Shown: positions 10,159-19,931 of the stretch, in pieces | How positions within the stretch are numbered: position 1 is the first letter of the stretch | Layout of the letters: each line of letters opens with the position of its first letter | Assembly: GCF_000761485.1 (NCBI RefSeq) | Contig: NZ_JPMX01000019.1 | Location: 24,897-88,896, forward strand | Direction: 5' to 3' | From: Modestobacter caceresii | GTDB taxonomy: Bacteria; Actinomycetota; Actinomycetes; Mycobacteriales; Geodermatophilaceae | Length of the DNA stretch: 64,000 nucleotides | The notes under the pieces: generated by a model | Databases searched by the model: none | The model's input: the letters and a program-made list of their open reading frames with translations, nothing else | Told to the model about the DNA's origin: nothing | Position numbers and translations under genes: made by a program

Positions 10159-10698
10159 ATGTCACGGATCGGACGACTCCCGATTCCGGTGCCGAGCGGG
10201 GTTGACGTCGCCATCGACGGGCGAACGGTCAACGTCTCAGGCCCGAAGGGGAAGCTCAGCCACACGCTGGCAGCTCCCATCACCGTCGAGCACGGTGAGA
10301 ACGGCGCGCTGCTGGTGCAGCGTCCCAACGACGAGCGCGAGAGCCGGGCCCTGCACGGCCTGTCCCGCTCGCTCATCGCCAACATGATCACCGGCGTCAC
10401 CCAGGGGTACGAGAAGACCCTGGAGATCGTCGGCGTCGGCTACCGCGTGCAGGCCCGTGGGTCGGACCTCGAGTTCGCCCTCGGCTTCAGCCACCCGGTG
10501 CTGGTGAAGGCCCCCGAGGGGATCTCCTTCACCGTCGAGGCCCCCACCCGCCTGCGGGTGAGCGGCATCGACAAGCAGCAGGTCGGCGAGGTCTCCGCCA
10601 AGATCCGCAAGATCCGCAAGCCCGACCCGTACAAGGGCAAGGGCGTGCGGTACCAGGGCGAGGTCGTCAAGCGCAAGGTCGGGAAGACGGGCAAGTGA
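10159..10698 (+). CDS. rplF: 50S ribosomal protein L6
   Basis: L6 sits at the base of the L7/L12 stalk near the factor-binding site. It is 179 residues with the two-domain duplication, beginning [20 protein letters not shown] and ending with the signature [27 protein letters not shown]. Its stop codon overlaps the rplR start by one base. Confidence 0.98.
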   Translation: MSRIGRLPIPVPSGVDVAIDGRTVNVSGPKGKLSHTLAAPITVEHGENGALLVQRPNDERESRALHGLSRSLIANMITGVTQGYEKTLEIVGVGYRVQARGSDLEFALGFSHPVLVKAPEGISFTVEAPTRLRVSGIDKQQVGEVSAKIRKIRKPDPYKGKGVRYQGEVVKRKVGKTGK

Positions 10699-11114
10699 TG
10701 GCACAGGCAGCCAAGACCGAGAAGGGTGTCCGGGTGCACAAGCCCGTCGGCACCGATGTCAGCACCGCGCGCCGCGTCTCGCGGCTGCGCCGGCACAACC
10801 GCCTGCGCAAGCGGGTGGGTGGCACGCCGGAGCGCCCGCGTCTGGTCGTCAAGCGCAGCTCCCGGCACATCCACGTCCAGGTCGTCGACGACACCGTGGG
10901 CCGTACCCTGGCCAGTGCGTCGACCATGGACGCCAGCCTGAAGGGCGCGGAGGGCGACAAGTCCGCCCTCGCCCGGCAGGTCGGTGCCCTGGTCGCCGAG
11001 CGCGCCAAGGCCGCCGGCATCGCCGCCGTCGTCTTCGACCGTGGCGGCAACCGGTACGCCGGGCGCATCGCCGCCCTGGCGGACGGCGCCCGCGAAGGCG
11101 GGCTGGACTTCTGA
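10698..11114 (+). CDS. rplR: 50S ribosomal protein L18
   Basis: L18 carries 5S rRNA into the large subunit together with L5. The ATG at 10698 gives 138 residues: a basic N-terminal stretch of about 25 residues, then the core [24 protein letters not shown], and the end [30 protein letters not shown] three bases earlier would add one Met; the ATG directly overlapping the rplF stop is preferred. Confidence 0.97.
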   Translation: MAQAAKTEKGVRVHKPVGTDVSTARRVSRLRRHNRLRKRVGGTPERPRLVVKRSSRHIHVQVVDDTVGRTLASASTMDASLKGAEGDKSALARQVGALVAERAKAAGIAAVVFDRGGNRYAGRIAALADGAREGGLDF

Positions 11115-11151
11115 TGAGCACCATCACTGAGCAGATCGAGAGGGACGTCTG

Positions 11152-11793
11152 ATGCCAGGACCACAGCGACGCGGCGGTGGCGCCGGCGGGACGGGTGGCC
11201 CCGGCGGTGCCGGCGGCGGCAACGACCGTCGTGACCGCCGTGACGGCGGCCGCGGCCCCGGTGGCGGTACCGCCGAGAAGAGCCAGTTCATCGAGCGCGT
11301 GGTGGCCATCAACCGCGTGTCGAAGGTCGTCAAGGGCGGTCGGCGCTTCAGCTTCACCGCGCTGGTCATCGTGGGCGACGGCAACGGCACCGTGGGTGTC
11401 GGCTACGGCAAGGCCAAGGAGGTGCCCGCGGCGATCGCCAAGGGCGTCGAGGAGGCCAAGAAGCACTTCTACAAGGTGCCCCGCATCGCCAGCACCATCC
11501 CGCACCCGGTGCAGGGTGAGGCGGCTGCTGGTGTCGTGCTGCTGAAGCCGGCCAGCCCCGGTACCGGTGTCATCGCCGGTGGTCCGGTGCGCGCCGTGCT
11601 CGAGTGCGCCGGCATCCACGACATCCTGTCCAAGAGCCTCGGGTCCTCGAACCCGATCAACATCGTCCACGCGACCATGCAGGCGCTGAAGGACCTCGTC
11701 CGTCCCGAGGAGATCGCGGCTCGCCGCGGTCTGCCCCTGGAGGACGTCGCCCCGGCCGCCATGCTGCGTGCGCGGGCCGGTCAGGGGGTCTGA
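11152..11793 (+). CDS. rpsE: 30S ribosomal protein S5
   Basis: S5 contributes to mRNA unwinding and decoding accuracy. The 213-residue protein has a Gly/Arg/Asp-rich disordered N-terminus of about 45 residues (repeated GGxGG and RRD), then the double-stranded-RNA-binding-like domain with [23 protein letters not shown] and [22 protein letters not shown]. The Gly-rich N-terminus is longer than in E. coli S5 (about 167 residues). It is separated from rpmD by 1 bp. Confidence 0.97.
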   Translation: MPGPQRRGGGAGGTGGPGGAGGGNDRRDRRDGGRGPGGGTAEKSQFIERVVAINRVSKVVKGGRRFSFTALVIVGDGNGTVGVGYGKAKEVPAAIAKGVEEAKKHFYKVPRIASTIPHPVQGEAAAGVVLLKPASPGTGVIAGGPVRAVLECAGIHDILSKSLGSSNPINIVHATMQALKDLVRPEEIAARRGLPLEDVAPAAMLRARAGQGV

Positions 11794-11794
11794 G

Positions 11795-11977
11795 ATGGCT
11801 CAGCTGAAGGTCACCCAGGTCAAGTCGGCCATCGGCACCAAGCCGAACCAGCGCGAGACGTTGCGTTCGCTCGGGCTGAAGCGGATCAACGACTCGGTCG
11901 TCCAGGAGGACCGTCCCGAGATCCGCGGGATGGTCGCGACGGTGCCGCACCTGGTCGCCGTCGAAGAGATCGTCTGA
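11795..11977 (+). CDS. rpmD: 50S ribosomal protein L30
   Basis: L30 is a small, non-universal large-subunit protein. The 60-residue length is standard, with [32 protein letters not shown] and the ending [16 protein letters not shown]. The ATG at 11795 is chosen because it gives this length; an upstream in-frame start would lie inside rpsE. Confidence 0.97.
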   Translation: MAQLKVTQVKSAIGTKPNQRETLRSLGLKRINDSVVQEDRPEIRGMVATVPHLVAVEEIV

Positions 11978-12002
11978 GCTTCGGGCGAGAAGGAATACAG
12001 AC

Positions 12003-12446
12003 ATGACTCTCAAGGTCCACCACCTGCGTCCGGCCCCCGGCGCTCACACCAAGAAGACCCGCGTGGGTCGTGGTGAGGGCTCCAAGGGCAAGACGGCCGG
12101 TCGCGGCACCAAGGGCTCCGGCGCTCGCGTGCAGGTCTCTGCCCGCTTCGAGGGTGGTCAGACCCCCCTCTTCATGCGGCTGCCGAAGCTCTCGGGCTTC
12201 AAGAACAACAACAAGGTCGTCTTCCAGGTCGTGAACCTGGACCGGATCGCCTCCCTGTTCCCGCAGGGCGGCACGATCGACCCGGAGACGCTGGCCGACG
12301 CCGGCGCCATCCGTCGCGGTCAGCCGGTCAAGGTCCTCGGCACGGGCGAGCTCGGCGGGGTGAAGGTCGACGTGCAGGCGCACGCCTTCTCCAAGTCCGC
12401 CGAGGAGAAGATCGGCGCTGCCGGGGGCAGCACCACCCAGATCTGA
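12003..12446 (+). CDS. rplO: 50S ribosomal protein L15
   Basis: L15 is a late-assembly protein linking 23S domains. It is 147 residues, with the conserved [21 protein letters not shown] start, the Gly/Lys-rich [14 protein letters not shown] stretch and [14 protein letters not shown]. It is the last ribosomal gene of the spc block. A strong T-tailed terminator follows, so secY has its own segment. Confidence 0.98.
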   Translation: MTLKVHHLRPAPGAHTKKTRVGRGEGSKGKTAGRGTKGSGARVQVSARFEGGQTPLFMRLPKLSGFKNNNKVVFQVVNLDRIASLFPQGGTIDPETLADAGAIRRGQPVKVLGTGELGGVKVDVQAHAFSKSAEEKIGAAGGSTTQI

Positions 12447-12460
12447 CGAAGGACCCCTCT

Positions 12461-12508
12461 GCCCCCCGCCGTGAGCGCGCTCGCGGCGGGGGACGCAGGG
12501 GGGCTTTT
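12461..12508 (+). terminator. Intrinsic terminator after rplO
   Basis: A 14-bp stem (12463-12476 with 12479-12492, one G.T pair) is followed by GGGGGGCTTTTG, the clearest Rho-independent terminator of the ribosomal region. It separates the spc block from secY-adk-map. Confidence 0.85.
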
Positions 12509-12640
12509 GTCTGTCCGGCCGCCGGCCGGAGCGCCACCTGACCGTCGTCCGCGCGACTGGGCCCACCCCTCCGGGTGGGCGGGTCGCCGGAGCCACGGCC
12601 TGACGTTGATAGCCTCATAGGACCTACTCGGGGAGGGCAC

Positions 12641-13951
12641 GTGCTGCAGGCGTTCGCCGCGGCGTTCCGGACGCCAGATCTCCGGCGCAAGCTGCTGTTC
12701 TCCCTGGCGCTGATCGCCGTCTACCGGCTGGGTGCCAGCATCCCCGGCCCAGGGGTCTCGACCGAGGCGATCAACAGATGTCTGGACCTGGCTGCGGCCT
12801 CCGACCAGCGGGACGTCTACTCGCTGGTCAACCTGTTCTCCGGCGGAGCGCTGCTCCGGCTGTCGGTCTTCGCGCTGGGCATCATGCCGTACATCACGGC
12901 GAGCATCATCGTCCAGCTGCTGGTCGTGGTCATCCCGCGGTTCGAGCAGTTGAAGAAGGAAGGGCAGTCGGGTCAGGCGAAACTGACCCAGTACACCCGC
13001 TACCTGACGATCGCCCTCGCCGTCCTGCAGAGCACCGGGATCATCGCCCTGGCCCGTAGCGGCCAGCTGTTCCCCAACTGCCCGCAGGACATCATCCCGT
13101 CGGACTCCGTCTGGACGACGGTCATCCTCGTCATCACGCTGACCGCCGGCACGGCCGTGATCATGTGGCTGGGCGAGCTCCTCACCGAGAAGGGGATCGG
13201 CAACGGCATGTCCGTGCTGATCTTCACCTCGATCGCCGCCCGGATCCCCGCCGAGGGCGGCGCGATCCTGCAGACCCGCGGTGCCTTCATCTTCACCGTC
13301 GTGTGCATCTTCGCCCTGGTCGTCATCGCCTCGGTGGTCTACGTCGAGCAGGCGCAGCGCCGCATCCCGGTGCAGTACGCCAAGCGGATGGTCGGACGCC
13401 GGATGTACGGCGGCACGTCGACCTACCTGCCGCTGAAGGTGAACCAGGCCGGCGTCATCCCGGTCATCTTCGCCTCCTCGTTGCTGTACCTGCCGCAGTT
13501 GCTCAGCCAGCTGCAGAGCGACTCGAGCGGCCCGGTCCGCCGGTTCTTCGAGAACTACGTGATCAACCAGAGCAGCCCGGTGCACATCGCCATCTACTTC
13601 GGGCTGATCATCTTCTTCACGTACTTCTACGTGTCGATCACGTTCAACCCCGAAGAGCGCGCCGACGACATGAAGCGCTACGGCGGCTTCATCCCGGGCA
13701 TCCGCCCCGGTCGGCCCACTGCGGAGTACCTGCAGTACGTGCTGTCCCGGATCACCCTGCCGGGGTCCATCTACCTCGGGTTGGTGGCAGTGTTGCCCAA
13801 CCTGTTCCTCTCGATCACCCAAGAGGGACAGAACCAGAACTTCCCGTTCGGCGGGACCGCGGTGCTGATCATGGTGGGAGTGGGCTTGGAGACGGTGAAG
13901 CAGATCGAGACGCAGTTGAACCAGCGCAGCTACGAAGGGTTCCTCCGCTAG
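12641..13951 (+). CDS. secY: Preprotein translocase subunit SecY
   Basis: SecY is the channel-forming subunit of the Sec translocon in the cytoplasmic membrane. The 436-residue protein begins with the cytosolic helix [27 protein letters not shown] and has about ten hydrophobic segments. The signature [14 protein letters not shown] falls in the second one, and [14 protein letters not shown] and the cytosolic loop [22 protein letters not shown] are present. The GTG at 12641 with GGGGAGGGCAC before it gives the standard N-terminus. The stop overlaps the adk start by one base. A TAGCCT -10-like box lies at 12610. Confidence 0.97.
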   Translation: MLQAFAAAFRTPDLRRKLLFSLALIAVYRLGASIPGPGVSTEAINRCLDLAAASDQRDVYSLVNLFSGGALLRLSVFALGIMPYITASIIVQLLVVVIPRFEQLKKEGQSGQAKLTQYTRYLTIALAVLQSTGIIALARSGQLFPNCPQDIIPSDSVWTTVILVITLTAGTAVIMWLGELLTEKGIGNGMSVLIFTSIAARIPAEGGAILQTRGAFIFTVVCIFALVVIASVVYVEQAQRRIPVQYAKRMVGRRMYGGTSTYLPLKVNQAGVIPVIFASSLLYLPQLLSQLQSDSSGPVRRFFENYVINQSSPVHIAIYFGLIIFFTYFYVSITFNPEERADDMKRYGGFIPGIRPGRPTAEYLQYVLSRITLPGSIYLGLVAVLPNLFLSITQEGQNQNFPFGGTAVLIMVGVGLETVKQIETQLNQRSYEGFLR

Positions 13952-14571
13952 TGCGCGTCGTGCTGCTGGGCCCTCCCGGAGCTGGCAAGGGGACCCAGGC
14001 CCAGATCATCGCCGAGCGGCTCGGTGTGCCCGCGATCTCGACGGGCGACATCTTCCGGGCCAACGTCAGTGGTCAGACCGAACTGGGCCGACAGGCCAAG
14101 GCCTACATGGACTCCGGTGACCTGGTGCCCGACGAGATCACCGTCGCGATGGTCTCCGACCGCCTGGCCGAGTCCGATGCGAAGGCCGGCTTCCTGCTCG
14201 ACGGCTTCCCGCGCACCATCGCCCAGGCCGAGCAGCTGCGTGACTCCCTCGCGGAGATGGGCCACGCGCTGGACAGGTGCCTGGAGCTCGTCGTCGACGA
14301 GGACGAGCTCGTGCGCCGGCTCTCCGGGCGCCGGATGCTGGTGGACGGTGAGTGGGTCCAGCGGGACGACGACAAGCCGGAGACCGTGCGGCACCGTCTC
14401 GAGGTCTACCGGGAACAGACGGCGCCGCTGGCCGGGTTCTACGAAGAGGTCGGGCTGCTCAGCCAGATCAACGCCATCGGGGAGGTCGACGAGGTCACCC
14501 GGCGCGCCCTGGAGGCCCTCGGTGCCGAGGAAGCGCTGGCCGACGAGCCCGACGACGAGTCCGGTCGCTGA
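13951..14571 (+). CDS. adk: Adenylate kinase
   Basis: Adenylate kinase interconverts ATP plus AMP and two ADP. The GTG start overlaps the secY stop by one base. The 206-residue protein shows the P-loop [10 protein letters not shown] at residues 7-16, the NMP-binding ISTGDIFR, the DGFPRT motif near residue 84, and a short LID without zinc cysteines ([12 protein letters not shown]), typical of actinobacterial enzymes. It ends in an acidic tail. The order secY-adk-map is conserved. Confidence 0.97.
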   Translation: MRVVLLGPPGAGKGTQAQIIAERLGVPAISTGDIFRANVSGQTELGRQAKAYMDSGDLVPDEITVAMVSDRLAESDAKAGFLLDGFPRTIAQAEQLRDSLAEMGHALDRCLELVVDEDELVRRLSGRRMLVDGEWVQRDDDKPETVRHRLEVYREQTAPLAGFYEEVGLLSQINAIGEVDEVTRRALEALGAEEALADEPDDESGR

Positions 14572-14652
14572 GTCCCCGAGGTCCCGGTGAACGGTGACCG
14601 CAGTGCGGCGTGGGCGGCCCGGCTGCCGTTGCTGGCGAAGTGGAGTGGACGC

Positions 14653-15456
14653 ATGATCCAGATCAAGACAGCACACGAGATCGAGCTCATGCGAGCCTCC
14701 GGACTGGTCACCGCGGGGGCCCTCAAGGCCGTCCGCGCGGCCGTGCGTCCCGGGGTGACCACCGGCGAGCTCGACGCGATCGCCGAGGACCACATCCGGT
14801 CGTGCGGGGCCGTGCCCAACTTCCTCGGGTACCACGGCTTCACCGGCACCATCTGTGCGTCGATCAACGACGAGGTGGTGCACGGCATCCCGAACCCCGA
14901 CCGGACGCTCGCCGAGGGCGACAACATCTCCATCGACTGTGGCGCCATCCTGCAGGGCTGGCACAGCGACTCCGCGATCACGGTCCCGGTGGGGACACCG
15001 TCCGCCGAGGACGCGGCTCTGCTGGAGGTCACCGAGCGGTCGATGTGGGCAGGGCTGGCGAAGGCTGTCGCCGGCGGCCGGCTGACCGACATCAGCCACG
15101 CGGTGGAGGAGTCGATCACCGCGCACGAGCACCCCTACGGGATCGTCGACCACTACGGCGGTCACGGCATCGGCACGGAGATGCACCAGGACCCGCACGT
15201 GCTGAACTACGGGCGTGCGGGGCGTGGGCCCAAGCTCGTCCCCGGCCTGGCACTGGCCATCGAGCCGATGGTCACCATCGGTGACCCGGCCACCGTGGAG
15301 CTGGACGACGGCTGGACCGTGGTCACCAAGGACGGCTCACGGGCCGCGCACTTCGAGCACAGCGTCGCCATCACGCCAGAGGGCCCGTGGGTCCTCACGG
15401 CCGAGGACGGCGGCGTTGCCGGCCTCGCGCCGTTCGGGGTCACGCCCCGCTCCTGA
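14653..15456 (+). CDS. map: Type I methionine aminopeptidase
   Basis: This enzyme removes N-terminal methionine from new proteins. All metal and catalytic positions are visible: [11 protein letters not shown] and DEVVHGIP, the two Asp in [16 protein letters not shown], the His in [13 protein letters not shown], and the Glu in LAIEPMV and HFEHSVAIT. The ATG at 14653 gives 267 residues beginning [20 protein letters not shown] 66 bases upstream is in frame but would add 22 unconserved residues. Confidence 0.97.
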   Translation: MIQIKTAHEIELMRASGLVTAGALKAVRAAVRPGVTTGELDAIAEDHIRSCGAVPNFLGYHGFTGTICASINDEVVHGIPNPDRTLAEGDNISIDCGAILQGWHSDSAITVPVGTPSAEDAALLEVTERSMWAGLAKAVAGGRLTDISHAVEESITAHEHPYGIVDHYGGHGIGTEMHQDPHVLNYGRAGRGPKLVPGLALAIEPMVTIGDPATVELDDGWTVVTKDGSRAAHFEHSVAITPEGPWVLTAEDGGVAGLAPFGVTPRS

Positions 15457-15533
15457 CCGGCTCCCTCCGGACGCTCTCTGCGCGCGAGCAGAGGGTGCTG
15501 GGGGGCGAGAGGGGTCCGTCACCCTGGCCCGGG

Positions 15534-15563
15534 TTGGAGCCCTGGTGCTGTGGGGAGTACAGT
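15534..15563 (+). promoter_or_regulatory. Probable promoter of the infA-rplQ block
   Basis: TTGGAG (15534-15539), an 18-base spacer and TACAGT (15558-15563) make a good housekeeping-sigma promoter in the 292-bp map-infA gap. It predicts a leader of roughly 180 bases before infA. I see nothing else clearly functional in this gap. Confidence 0.65.
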
Positions 15564-15748
15564 GGCCGATGGCGTTCGCGCCGTCCGTCGTCGTGCTGTG
15601 GCCGTACGCCGAGGGACGCCCTCAGCGAGATCGCCCGTTCCACTGTGCCCGACACGTCGAGTGCAGCCAGCAAGGAATCCCGCACCACCGCCCTGTCGCT
15701 CCGGCATGGGCGCATGCAGATCCGATCGAACGAGGAGGCCGTGTAGGC

Positions 15749-15970
15749 GTGGCTAAGAAGGACGGGGCCATCGAGGTCGAGGGTCGTGTCGTCGAGCCGC
15801 TGCCCAACGCGATGTTCCGGGTCGAACTGCAGAACGGGCACCGGGTGCTCGCCCACATCAGCGGCAAGATGCGGCAGCACTACATCCGGATCCTGCCCGA
15901 GGACCGCGTCGTCGTGGAGCTCTCGCCCTACGACCTGACGCGCGGCCGCATCGTCTACCGCTACAAGTAA
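15749..15970 (+). CDS. infA: Translation initiation factor IF-1
   Basis: IF-1 is a single OB-fold protein that occupies the A site during initiation. The 73-residue length is exact for the family: [22 protein letters not shown], then [38 protein letters not shown]. The GTG at 15749, with GAGGAGG about ten bases upstream, defines the start; a much longer in-frame extension upstream is not conserved. First gene of the infA-rpmJ-rpsM-rpsK-rpsD-rpoA-rplQ block. Confidence 0.98.
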   Translation: MAKKDGAIEVEGRVVEPLPNAMFRVELQNGHRVLAHISGKMRQHYIRILPEDRVVVELSPYDLTRGRIVYRYK

Positions 15971-16041
15971 CCCGCTGCCGGTCCGGGTCCCCACGGGGTC
16001 CGGGGGTCGGCGCACGATCTACAGGAATGAGGGCGGCACCG

Positions 16042-16155
16042 GTGAAGGTCCAGCCGTCGGTGAAGAAGATCTGTGACAAGTGCAAGGTGATCCGCCGGCA
16101 CGGCCGGGTCATGGTCATCTGCGAGAACGCCCGGCACAAGCAGCGCCAGGGCTGA
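16042..16155 (+). CDS. rpmJ: 50S ribosomal protein L36, zinc-binding form
   Basis: This gene is only 37 codons. It encodes L36 with [20 protein letters not shown] and [15 protein letters not shown]; Cys11, Cys14, Cys27 and His32 form the zinc-binding set of the C+ form. The GTG at 16042 gives the standard 37 residues, with GAGGG 8 bases upstream. An ATG at 16027 is in frame and would add five residues. It sits between infA and rpsM as in most bacteria. Confidence 0.96.
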   Translation: MKVQPSVKKICDKCKVIRRHGRVMVICENARHKQRQG

Positions 16156-16169
16156 GGGAGTACCAGACA

Positions 16170-16544
16170 ATGGCACGACTTGCTGGCGTCGACCTTCCCC
16201 GCGAGAAGCGGATGGAGATCGCGCTCACCTACATCTACGGGATCGGGCCGACCTCGGCCAAGGCGACCCTGGCCGCAACGGGCGTCAGCCCGGACCTGCG
16301 CGCCAAGGACCTGACCGACGAGGACCTGCTCAAGCTGCGCGACTACATCGACGAGCACTTCCGCGTCGAGGGTGACCTGCGCCGTGAGGTGGCCGCCGAC
16401 ATCCGCCGCAAGGTGGAGATCGGTTGCTACCAGGGTCTGCGGCACCGCCGCGGCCTGCCGGTGCACGGTCAGCGCACCAAGACGAACGCGCGCTCGAGCA
16501 AGGGCCCGCGCAAGACCATCGCGGGCAAGAAGAAGGCCCGCTGA
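16170..16544 (+). CDS. rpsM: 30S ribosomal protein S13
   Basis: S13 is a head protein that contacts P-site tRNA and forms bridges to the large subunit. It is 124 residues, beginning [25 protein letters not shown] and ending with the basic C-terminus [25 protein letters not shown] that reaches the P site. The ATG at 16170 gives the conserved N-terminus. Only 14 bp separate it from rpmJ, while a 128-bp gap with a long hairpin follows. Confidence 0.98.
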   Translation: MARLAGVDLPREKRMEIALTYIYGIGPTSAKATLAATGVSPDLRAKDLTDEDLLKLRDYIDEHFRVEGDLRREVAADIRRKVEIGCYQGLRHRRGLPVHGQRTKTNARSSKGPRKTIAGKKKAR

Positions 16545-16557
16545 TCTCAGCACGTCG

Positions 16558-16599
16558 GCGCACCGTCGCGGGTCCGTAGGGCCGGACCGGCGGTGCGCC
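16558..16599 (+). promoter_or_regulatory. Hairpin between rpsM and rpsK
   Basis: GGCGCACCG (16558-16566) pairs with CGGTGCGCC (16591-16599), and an inner GGTCC/GGACC (16571-16575 with 16584-16588) extends it. It lies 13 bases after the rpsM stop. It may be a partial terminator or an RNA-processing element; nothing proves which. Confidence 0.45.
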
Positions 16600-16672
16600 T
16601 GAGCACGACCGCCCCCTCGGCTAGGACCGGGTGGGCGACCAGGCCACGAACACAGACTCAGACCGGAGAGAG

Positions 16673-17080
16673 ATGCCTCCCAGGGCTCGCGCGGCAGCTG
16701 GCACCAAGAAGGTGCGCCGCAAGGAGAAGAAGAACGTCGCCCATGGTGCGGCGCACATCAAGAGCACCTTCAACAACACGATCGTGTCGATCACCGACCC
16801 CACGGGCAACGTGATCAGCTGGGCCTCGGCCGGGCACGTCGGGTTCAAGGGCTCCCGCAAGTCCACGCCGTTCGCGGCGCAGATGGCTGCGGAGAACGCC
16901 GCACGCAAGGCGCAGGAGCACGGCATGCGCAAGGTCGACGTCTTCGTGAAGGGCCCGGGCTCCGGTCGGGAGACCGCGATCCGCTCGCTGCAGGCCACCG
17001 GCCTCGAAGTGGGTCAGATCCAGGACGTGACGCCTCAGCCGCACAACGGCTGCCGCCCCAAGAAGCGCCGCCGGGTCTGA
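16673..17080 (+). CDS. rpsK: 30S ribosomal protein S11
   Basis: S11 lies on the platform near the mRNA exit and the E site. It is 135 residues with [23 protein letters not shown] and the very conserved ending [18 protein letters not shown]. The ATG at 16673 is preceded by CCGGAGAGAG. An upstream in-frame start would add 14 residues that are not conserved. Confidence 0.98.
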   Translation: MPPRARAAAGTKKVRRKEKKNVAHGAAHIKSTFNNTIVSITDPTGNVISWASAGHVGFKGSRKSTPFAAQMAAENAARKAQEHGMRKVDVFVKGPGSGRETAIRSLQATGLEVGQIQDVTPQPHNGCRPKKRRRV

Positions 17081-17115
17081 CCGGTCACTGACGAGACGAA
17101 CTAGGAGTACCTGAC

Positions 17116-17742
17116 GTGGCCCGTTACACCGGAGCCGACTGCCGTCTGTGCAGGCGCGAGAAGATGAAGCTGTTCCTCAAGGGCAGCAAGTGCGAGTCCG
17201 CGAAGTGCCCGATCGAGATCCGGCCCTACCCGCCGGGCGAGCACGGCCGCGGTCGCAGCAAGGACAGCGAGTACCTGCTCCAGCTGCGCGAGAAGCAGAA
17301 GGCCCGCCGCATCTACGGCGTGCTGGAGAAGCAGTTCCGCGGTTACTACGAAGAGGCGAACAAGAAGTCGGGCAAGACCGGTGAGGTCCTGCTGCAGATC
17401 CTCGAGTCCCGCCTCGACAACGTGGTCTACCGGGCCGGCTTCGCCGAGTCCCGTGACATGGCCCGCCAGCTGGTGCGCCACGGTCACATCAAGGTCAACG
17501 GTCGCAAGGTCGACATCCCGTCCTACCGGGTGAGCGCCAACGACATCCTCGAGGTGGCTGCGAAGTCCGCCGAGATGGTGCCGTTCCAGCTCGCCCAGGC
17601 CAAGGCCGGCTCTCGTCCCGTGCCGCCGTGGCTGGAGGTCATCTCCTCGCAGCTGAAGGTGTTGGTCCACAACATCCCGGCGCGCCAGGTGATCGACACC
17701 CCGGTCCAGGAGCAGCTGATCGTCGAGCTCTACTCGAAGTGA
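17116..17742 (+). CDS. rpsD: 30S ribosomal protein S4, zinc-binding form
   Basis: S4 starts 16S rRNA 5'-domain assembly and, in E. coli, represses the alpha operon. The 208-residue protein keeps four cysteines in its N-terminus (CRLCRREKMKLFLKGSKC then AKCP; residues 9, 12, 26 and 31), the zinc-binding form. An S4 RNA-binding domain follows (SRLDNVVYRAGFAESRDMARQ, LVRHGHIKVNGRKVDIPSYRV). GTG at 17116 with AGGAG upstream. It lies 35 bp after rpsK. Confidence 0.97.
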   Translation: MARYTGADCRLCRREKMKLFLKGSKCESAKCPIEIRPYPPGEHGRGRSKDSEYLLQLREKQKARRIYGVLEKQFRGYYEEANKKSGKTGEVLLQILESRLDNVVYRAGFAESRDMARQLVRHGHIKVNGRKVDIPSYRVSANDILEVAAKSAEMVPFQLAQAKAGSRPVPPWLEVISSQLKVLVHNIPARQVIDTPVQEQLIVELYSK

Positions 17743-17780
17743 TCGGCCGGTAGGACAGCACGACTGCAGGACCAGCACGA

Positions 17781-17814
17781 CGGCGGGACGGGCGGACCGA
17801 TGTCCGTCCCGCCG
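17781..17814 (+). promoter_or_regulatory. Hairpin between rpsD and rpoA
   Basis: CGGCGGGACGG (17781-17791) pairs with CCGTCCCGCCG (17804-17814), with a further GGAC/GTCC pairing possible within the loop. It lies 38 bases after the rpsD stop and 56 before rpoA. It could set the ratio of RNA polymerase alpha to ribosomal proteins. Confidence 0.45.
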
Positions 17815-17869
17815 GCACCACCCCCTCACGGCGTCATATGGCGGGTGCCGGAGGACCTGAAGGAGAACC

Positions 17870-18937
17870 ATGCTCATCGCACAGCGTCCGACCCTCGCCG
17901 AGGAGACCATCGACGCCCAGCGCTCGCGGTTCGTCATCGAGCCGCTCGAGCCGGGTTTCGGTTACACCCTCGGCAACTCGCTGCGTCGCACCCTGCTGTC
18001 CTCGATCCCCGGCGCTGCTGTCACCAGCATCCGGATCGAGGGCACCCTGCACGAGTTCACCACCGTGCCGGGGGTCAAGGAGGACGTCACCGAGATCATC
18101 CTGAACCTCAAGGGCCTCGTGGTCAGCTCCGACTCCGACGAGCCGGTGACCATGTACCTGCGCAAGCAGGGTCCTGGTGAGGTCACGGCGGCGGACATCG
18201 CCCCGCCGGCCGGCGTCGAGGTGCACAACCCCGACCTGCACATCGCCACGCTGAACGCGAAGGGCCGGCTGGAGATCGAGCTGGTCGTCGAGCGCGGTCG
18301 CGGCTACGTGCCGGCCACTCAGAACAAGCAGCCAGGCCAGGAGATCGGCCGCATCCCCGTCGACTCCATCTACTCGCCGGTGCTGAAGGTGACCTACGCG
18401 GTCGAGGCGACCCGTGTCGAGCAGCGCACCGACTTCGACCGGCTCGTGGTCGACGTCGAGACGAAGCCGTCGATGGAGCCCCGGGACGCGATCGCCAGCG
18501 CCGGCTCGACCCTGGTCGAGCTGTTCGGCCTGCTGCGTGAGCTGAACGTCGACGCGGAGGGCATCGAGGTCGGGCCCAGCCCGGCCGAGGCCGCCGACAT
18601 CGCCAACTTCTCGATGCCCATCGAGGACATGGACCTCACGGTGCGGTCCTACAACTGCCTCAAGCGCGAGGGCGTGCACACCGTCGGTGAGCTCGTCACC
18701 CGCTCCGAGGCCGACCTGCTCGACATCCGCAACTTCGGCGCGAAGTCGATCGACGAGGTCAAGCTCAAGCTGGCCGCGATGGGCCTGGCTCTCAAGGACA
18801 GCCCCCCCGGGTTCGTCCCCACCTCGGTGGAGAGCTACGACGAGGGCTACGAGACCGACGCCTACCAGGGCGACGCAGCCTTCGGTGACCCCGCCACCTT
18901 CGACGAGGGCACCTACCAGGAGACCGAGCAGCTCTGA
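17870..18937 (+). CDS. rpoA: DNA-directed RNA polymerase subunit alpha
   Basis: Alpha nucleates RNA polymerase assembly and its C-terminal domain contacts UP elements and activators. The 355-residue protein shows the N-terminal dimerisation domain ([35 protein letters not shown]), the second segment LHIATLN, and the C-terminal domain with [23 protein letters not shown] and [17 protein letters not shown] Tyr/Asp/Glu-rich tail of about 40 residues ends it. GAAGGAGAACC before the ATG is a strong ribosome-binding site. Confidence 0.98.
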   Translation: MLIAQRPTLAEETIDAQRSRFVIEPLEPGFGYTLGNSLRRTLLSSIPGAAVTSIRIEGTLHEFTTVPGVKEDVTEIILNLKGLVVSSDSDEPVTMYLRKQGPGEVTAADIAPPAGVEVHNPDLHIATLNAKGRLEIELVVERGRGYVPATQNKQPGQEIGRIPVDSIYSPVLKVTYAVEATRVEQRTDFDRLVVDVETKPSMEPRDAIASAGSTLVELFGLLRELNVDAEGIEVGPSPAEAADIANFSMPIEDMDLTVRSYNCLKREGVHTVGELVTRSEADLLDIRNFGAKSIDEVKLKLAAMGLALKDSPPGFVPTSVESYDEGYETDAYQGDAAFGDPATFDEGTYQETEQL

Positions 18938-18954
18938 CAGGCTGTTCGTGATCC

Positions 18955-18994
18955 GGGGCGCGGCCGGTGGGGGAGACCCTGCCGGCCGAGCCCC
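18955..18994 (+). promoter_or_regulatory. Hairpin between rpoA and rplQ
   Basis: GGGGC-G-CGGCCGG (18955-18967) pairs with CCGGCCG-A-GCCCC (18982-18994), a 12-bp stem with one internal mismatch, 17 bases after the rpoA stop in a 169-bp gap. It looks like a terminator or attenuator separating rplQ from rpoA. Confidence 0.5.
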
Positions 18995-19106
18995 GCACCG
19001 AGCACTGAGCACGGCCATCCCCACGGTGGCCCAGCAGCACGCAGCACTGCGATGTGGACGACGCAGCCGGCACACGCCCCGCCCGGCCGCCTGAGGAAGG
19101 ACCGAC

Positions 19107-19904
19107 ATGCCCACCCCCACCAAGGGCCCCCGTCTCGGCGGCTCTCCCGCGCACGAGCGGCTGATGCTGGCCAACATGGCCACCTCGCTGTTCGAGCACG
19201 GGCGGATCACCACCACCGAGGCCAAGGCCAAGCGGCTGCGGCCGCTGGCCGAGAAGCTGGTCACCTTCGCCAAGCGCGGTGACCTGCACGCCCGTCGGCA
19301 GGTGCTGACGACGATCCGGGACAAGGACGTCGTGCACCACCTGTTCGCCGAGATCGGCCCGCGCTTCGCCGACCGTCCCGGTGGCTACACGCGCATCGTC
19401 AAGGTCGGTCCCCGCAAGGGTGACAACGCGCCGATGGCGATCATCGAGCTGGTCGAGGGCCAGACGGTGGCGCAGCAGGCCGTCGGCGAGGCCGAGCGCG
19501 CCCGCGGCACCCGGTTCGCTGCCGGCGCCGGTGCATCCGCCGCCGCCGGTGAGGTGACCGCTGACGCCCCCGAGGTGTCGGACGGCGACCTGACCGATGA
19601 TGGCGTCACCACCGGCCCCGGCGGGGACACCAGCCCTGCGGTGACCGGTGGTGAGCCGGACGAGGCCGTGGCTGCCGGTCAGGAGGTCGTCGCCGACGTC
19701 TTCAACCCGGACGGCGACCGCCAGGACGACGGCAACGTCACCCCGCAGCCGACGTCCGAGAACCTGGCCGTCGTCGACGACCCGACGCTCAGCCCCGACG
19801 TGGCCGCTGCGGCGGCGGCCGAGGTCGAGGCCGCCGAGATCAGTGACGCGGCGACCGCGGGCACCCACGCCCCCGGTGGCGAGCCGGCCACCGACCCCAA
19901 GTGA
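19107..19904 (+). CDS. rplQ: 50S ribosomal protein L17, with long acidic tail
   Basis: L17 lies near the tunnel exit. The first 120 residues are typical ([63 protein letters not shown]). The protein then continues for about 145 residues as an Ala/Asp/Glu/Thr-rich, low-complexity tail, making 265 in total; E. coli L17 has about 127 residues and mycobacterial L17 about 180. No domain is recognisable in the tail. The gene has GGAAGG upstream and is followed by truA after 27 bp. Confidence 0.96.
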   Translation: MPTPTKGPRLGGSPAHERLMLANMATSLFEHGRITTTEAKAKRLRPLAEKLVTFAKRGDLHARRQVLTTIRDKDVVHHLFAEIGPRFADRPGGYTRIVKVGPRKGDNAPMAIIELVEGQTVAQQAVGEAERARGTRFAAGAGASAAAGEVTADAPEVSDGDLTDDGVTTGPGGDTSPAVTGGEPDEAVAAGQEVVADVFNPDGDRQDDGNVTPQPTSENLAVVDDPTLSPDVAAAAAAEVEAAEISDAATAGTHAPGGEPATDPK

Positions 19905-19931
19905 GCTGAGACCGTTCTGGCGGTCTGATCC

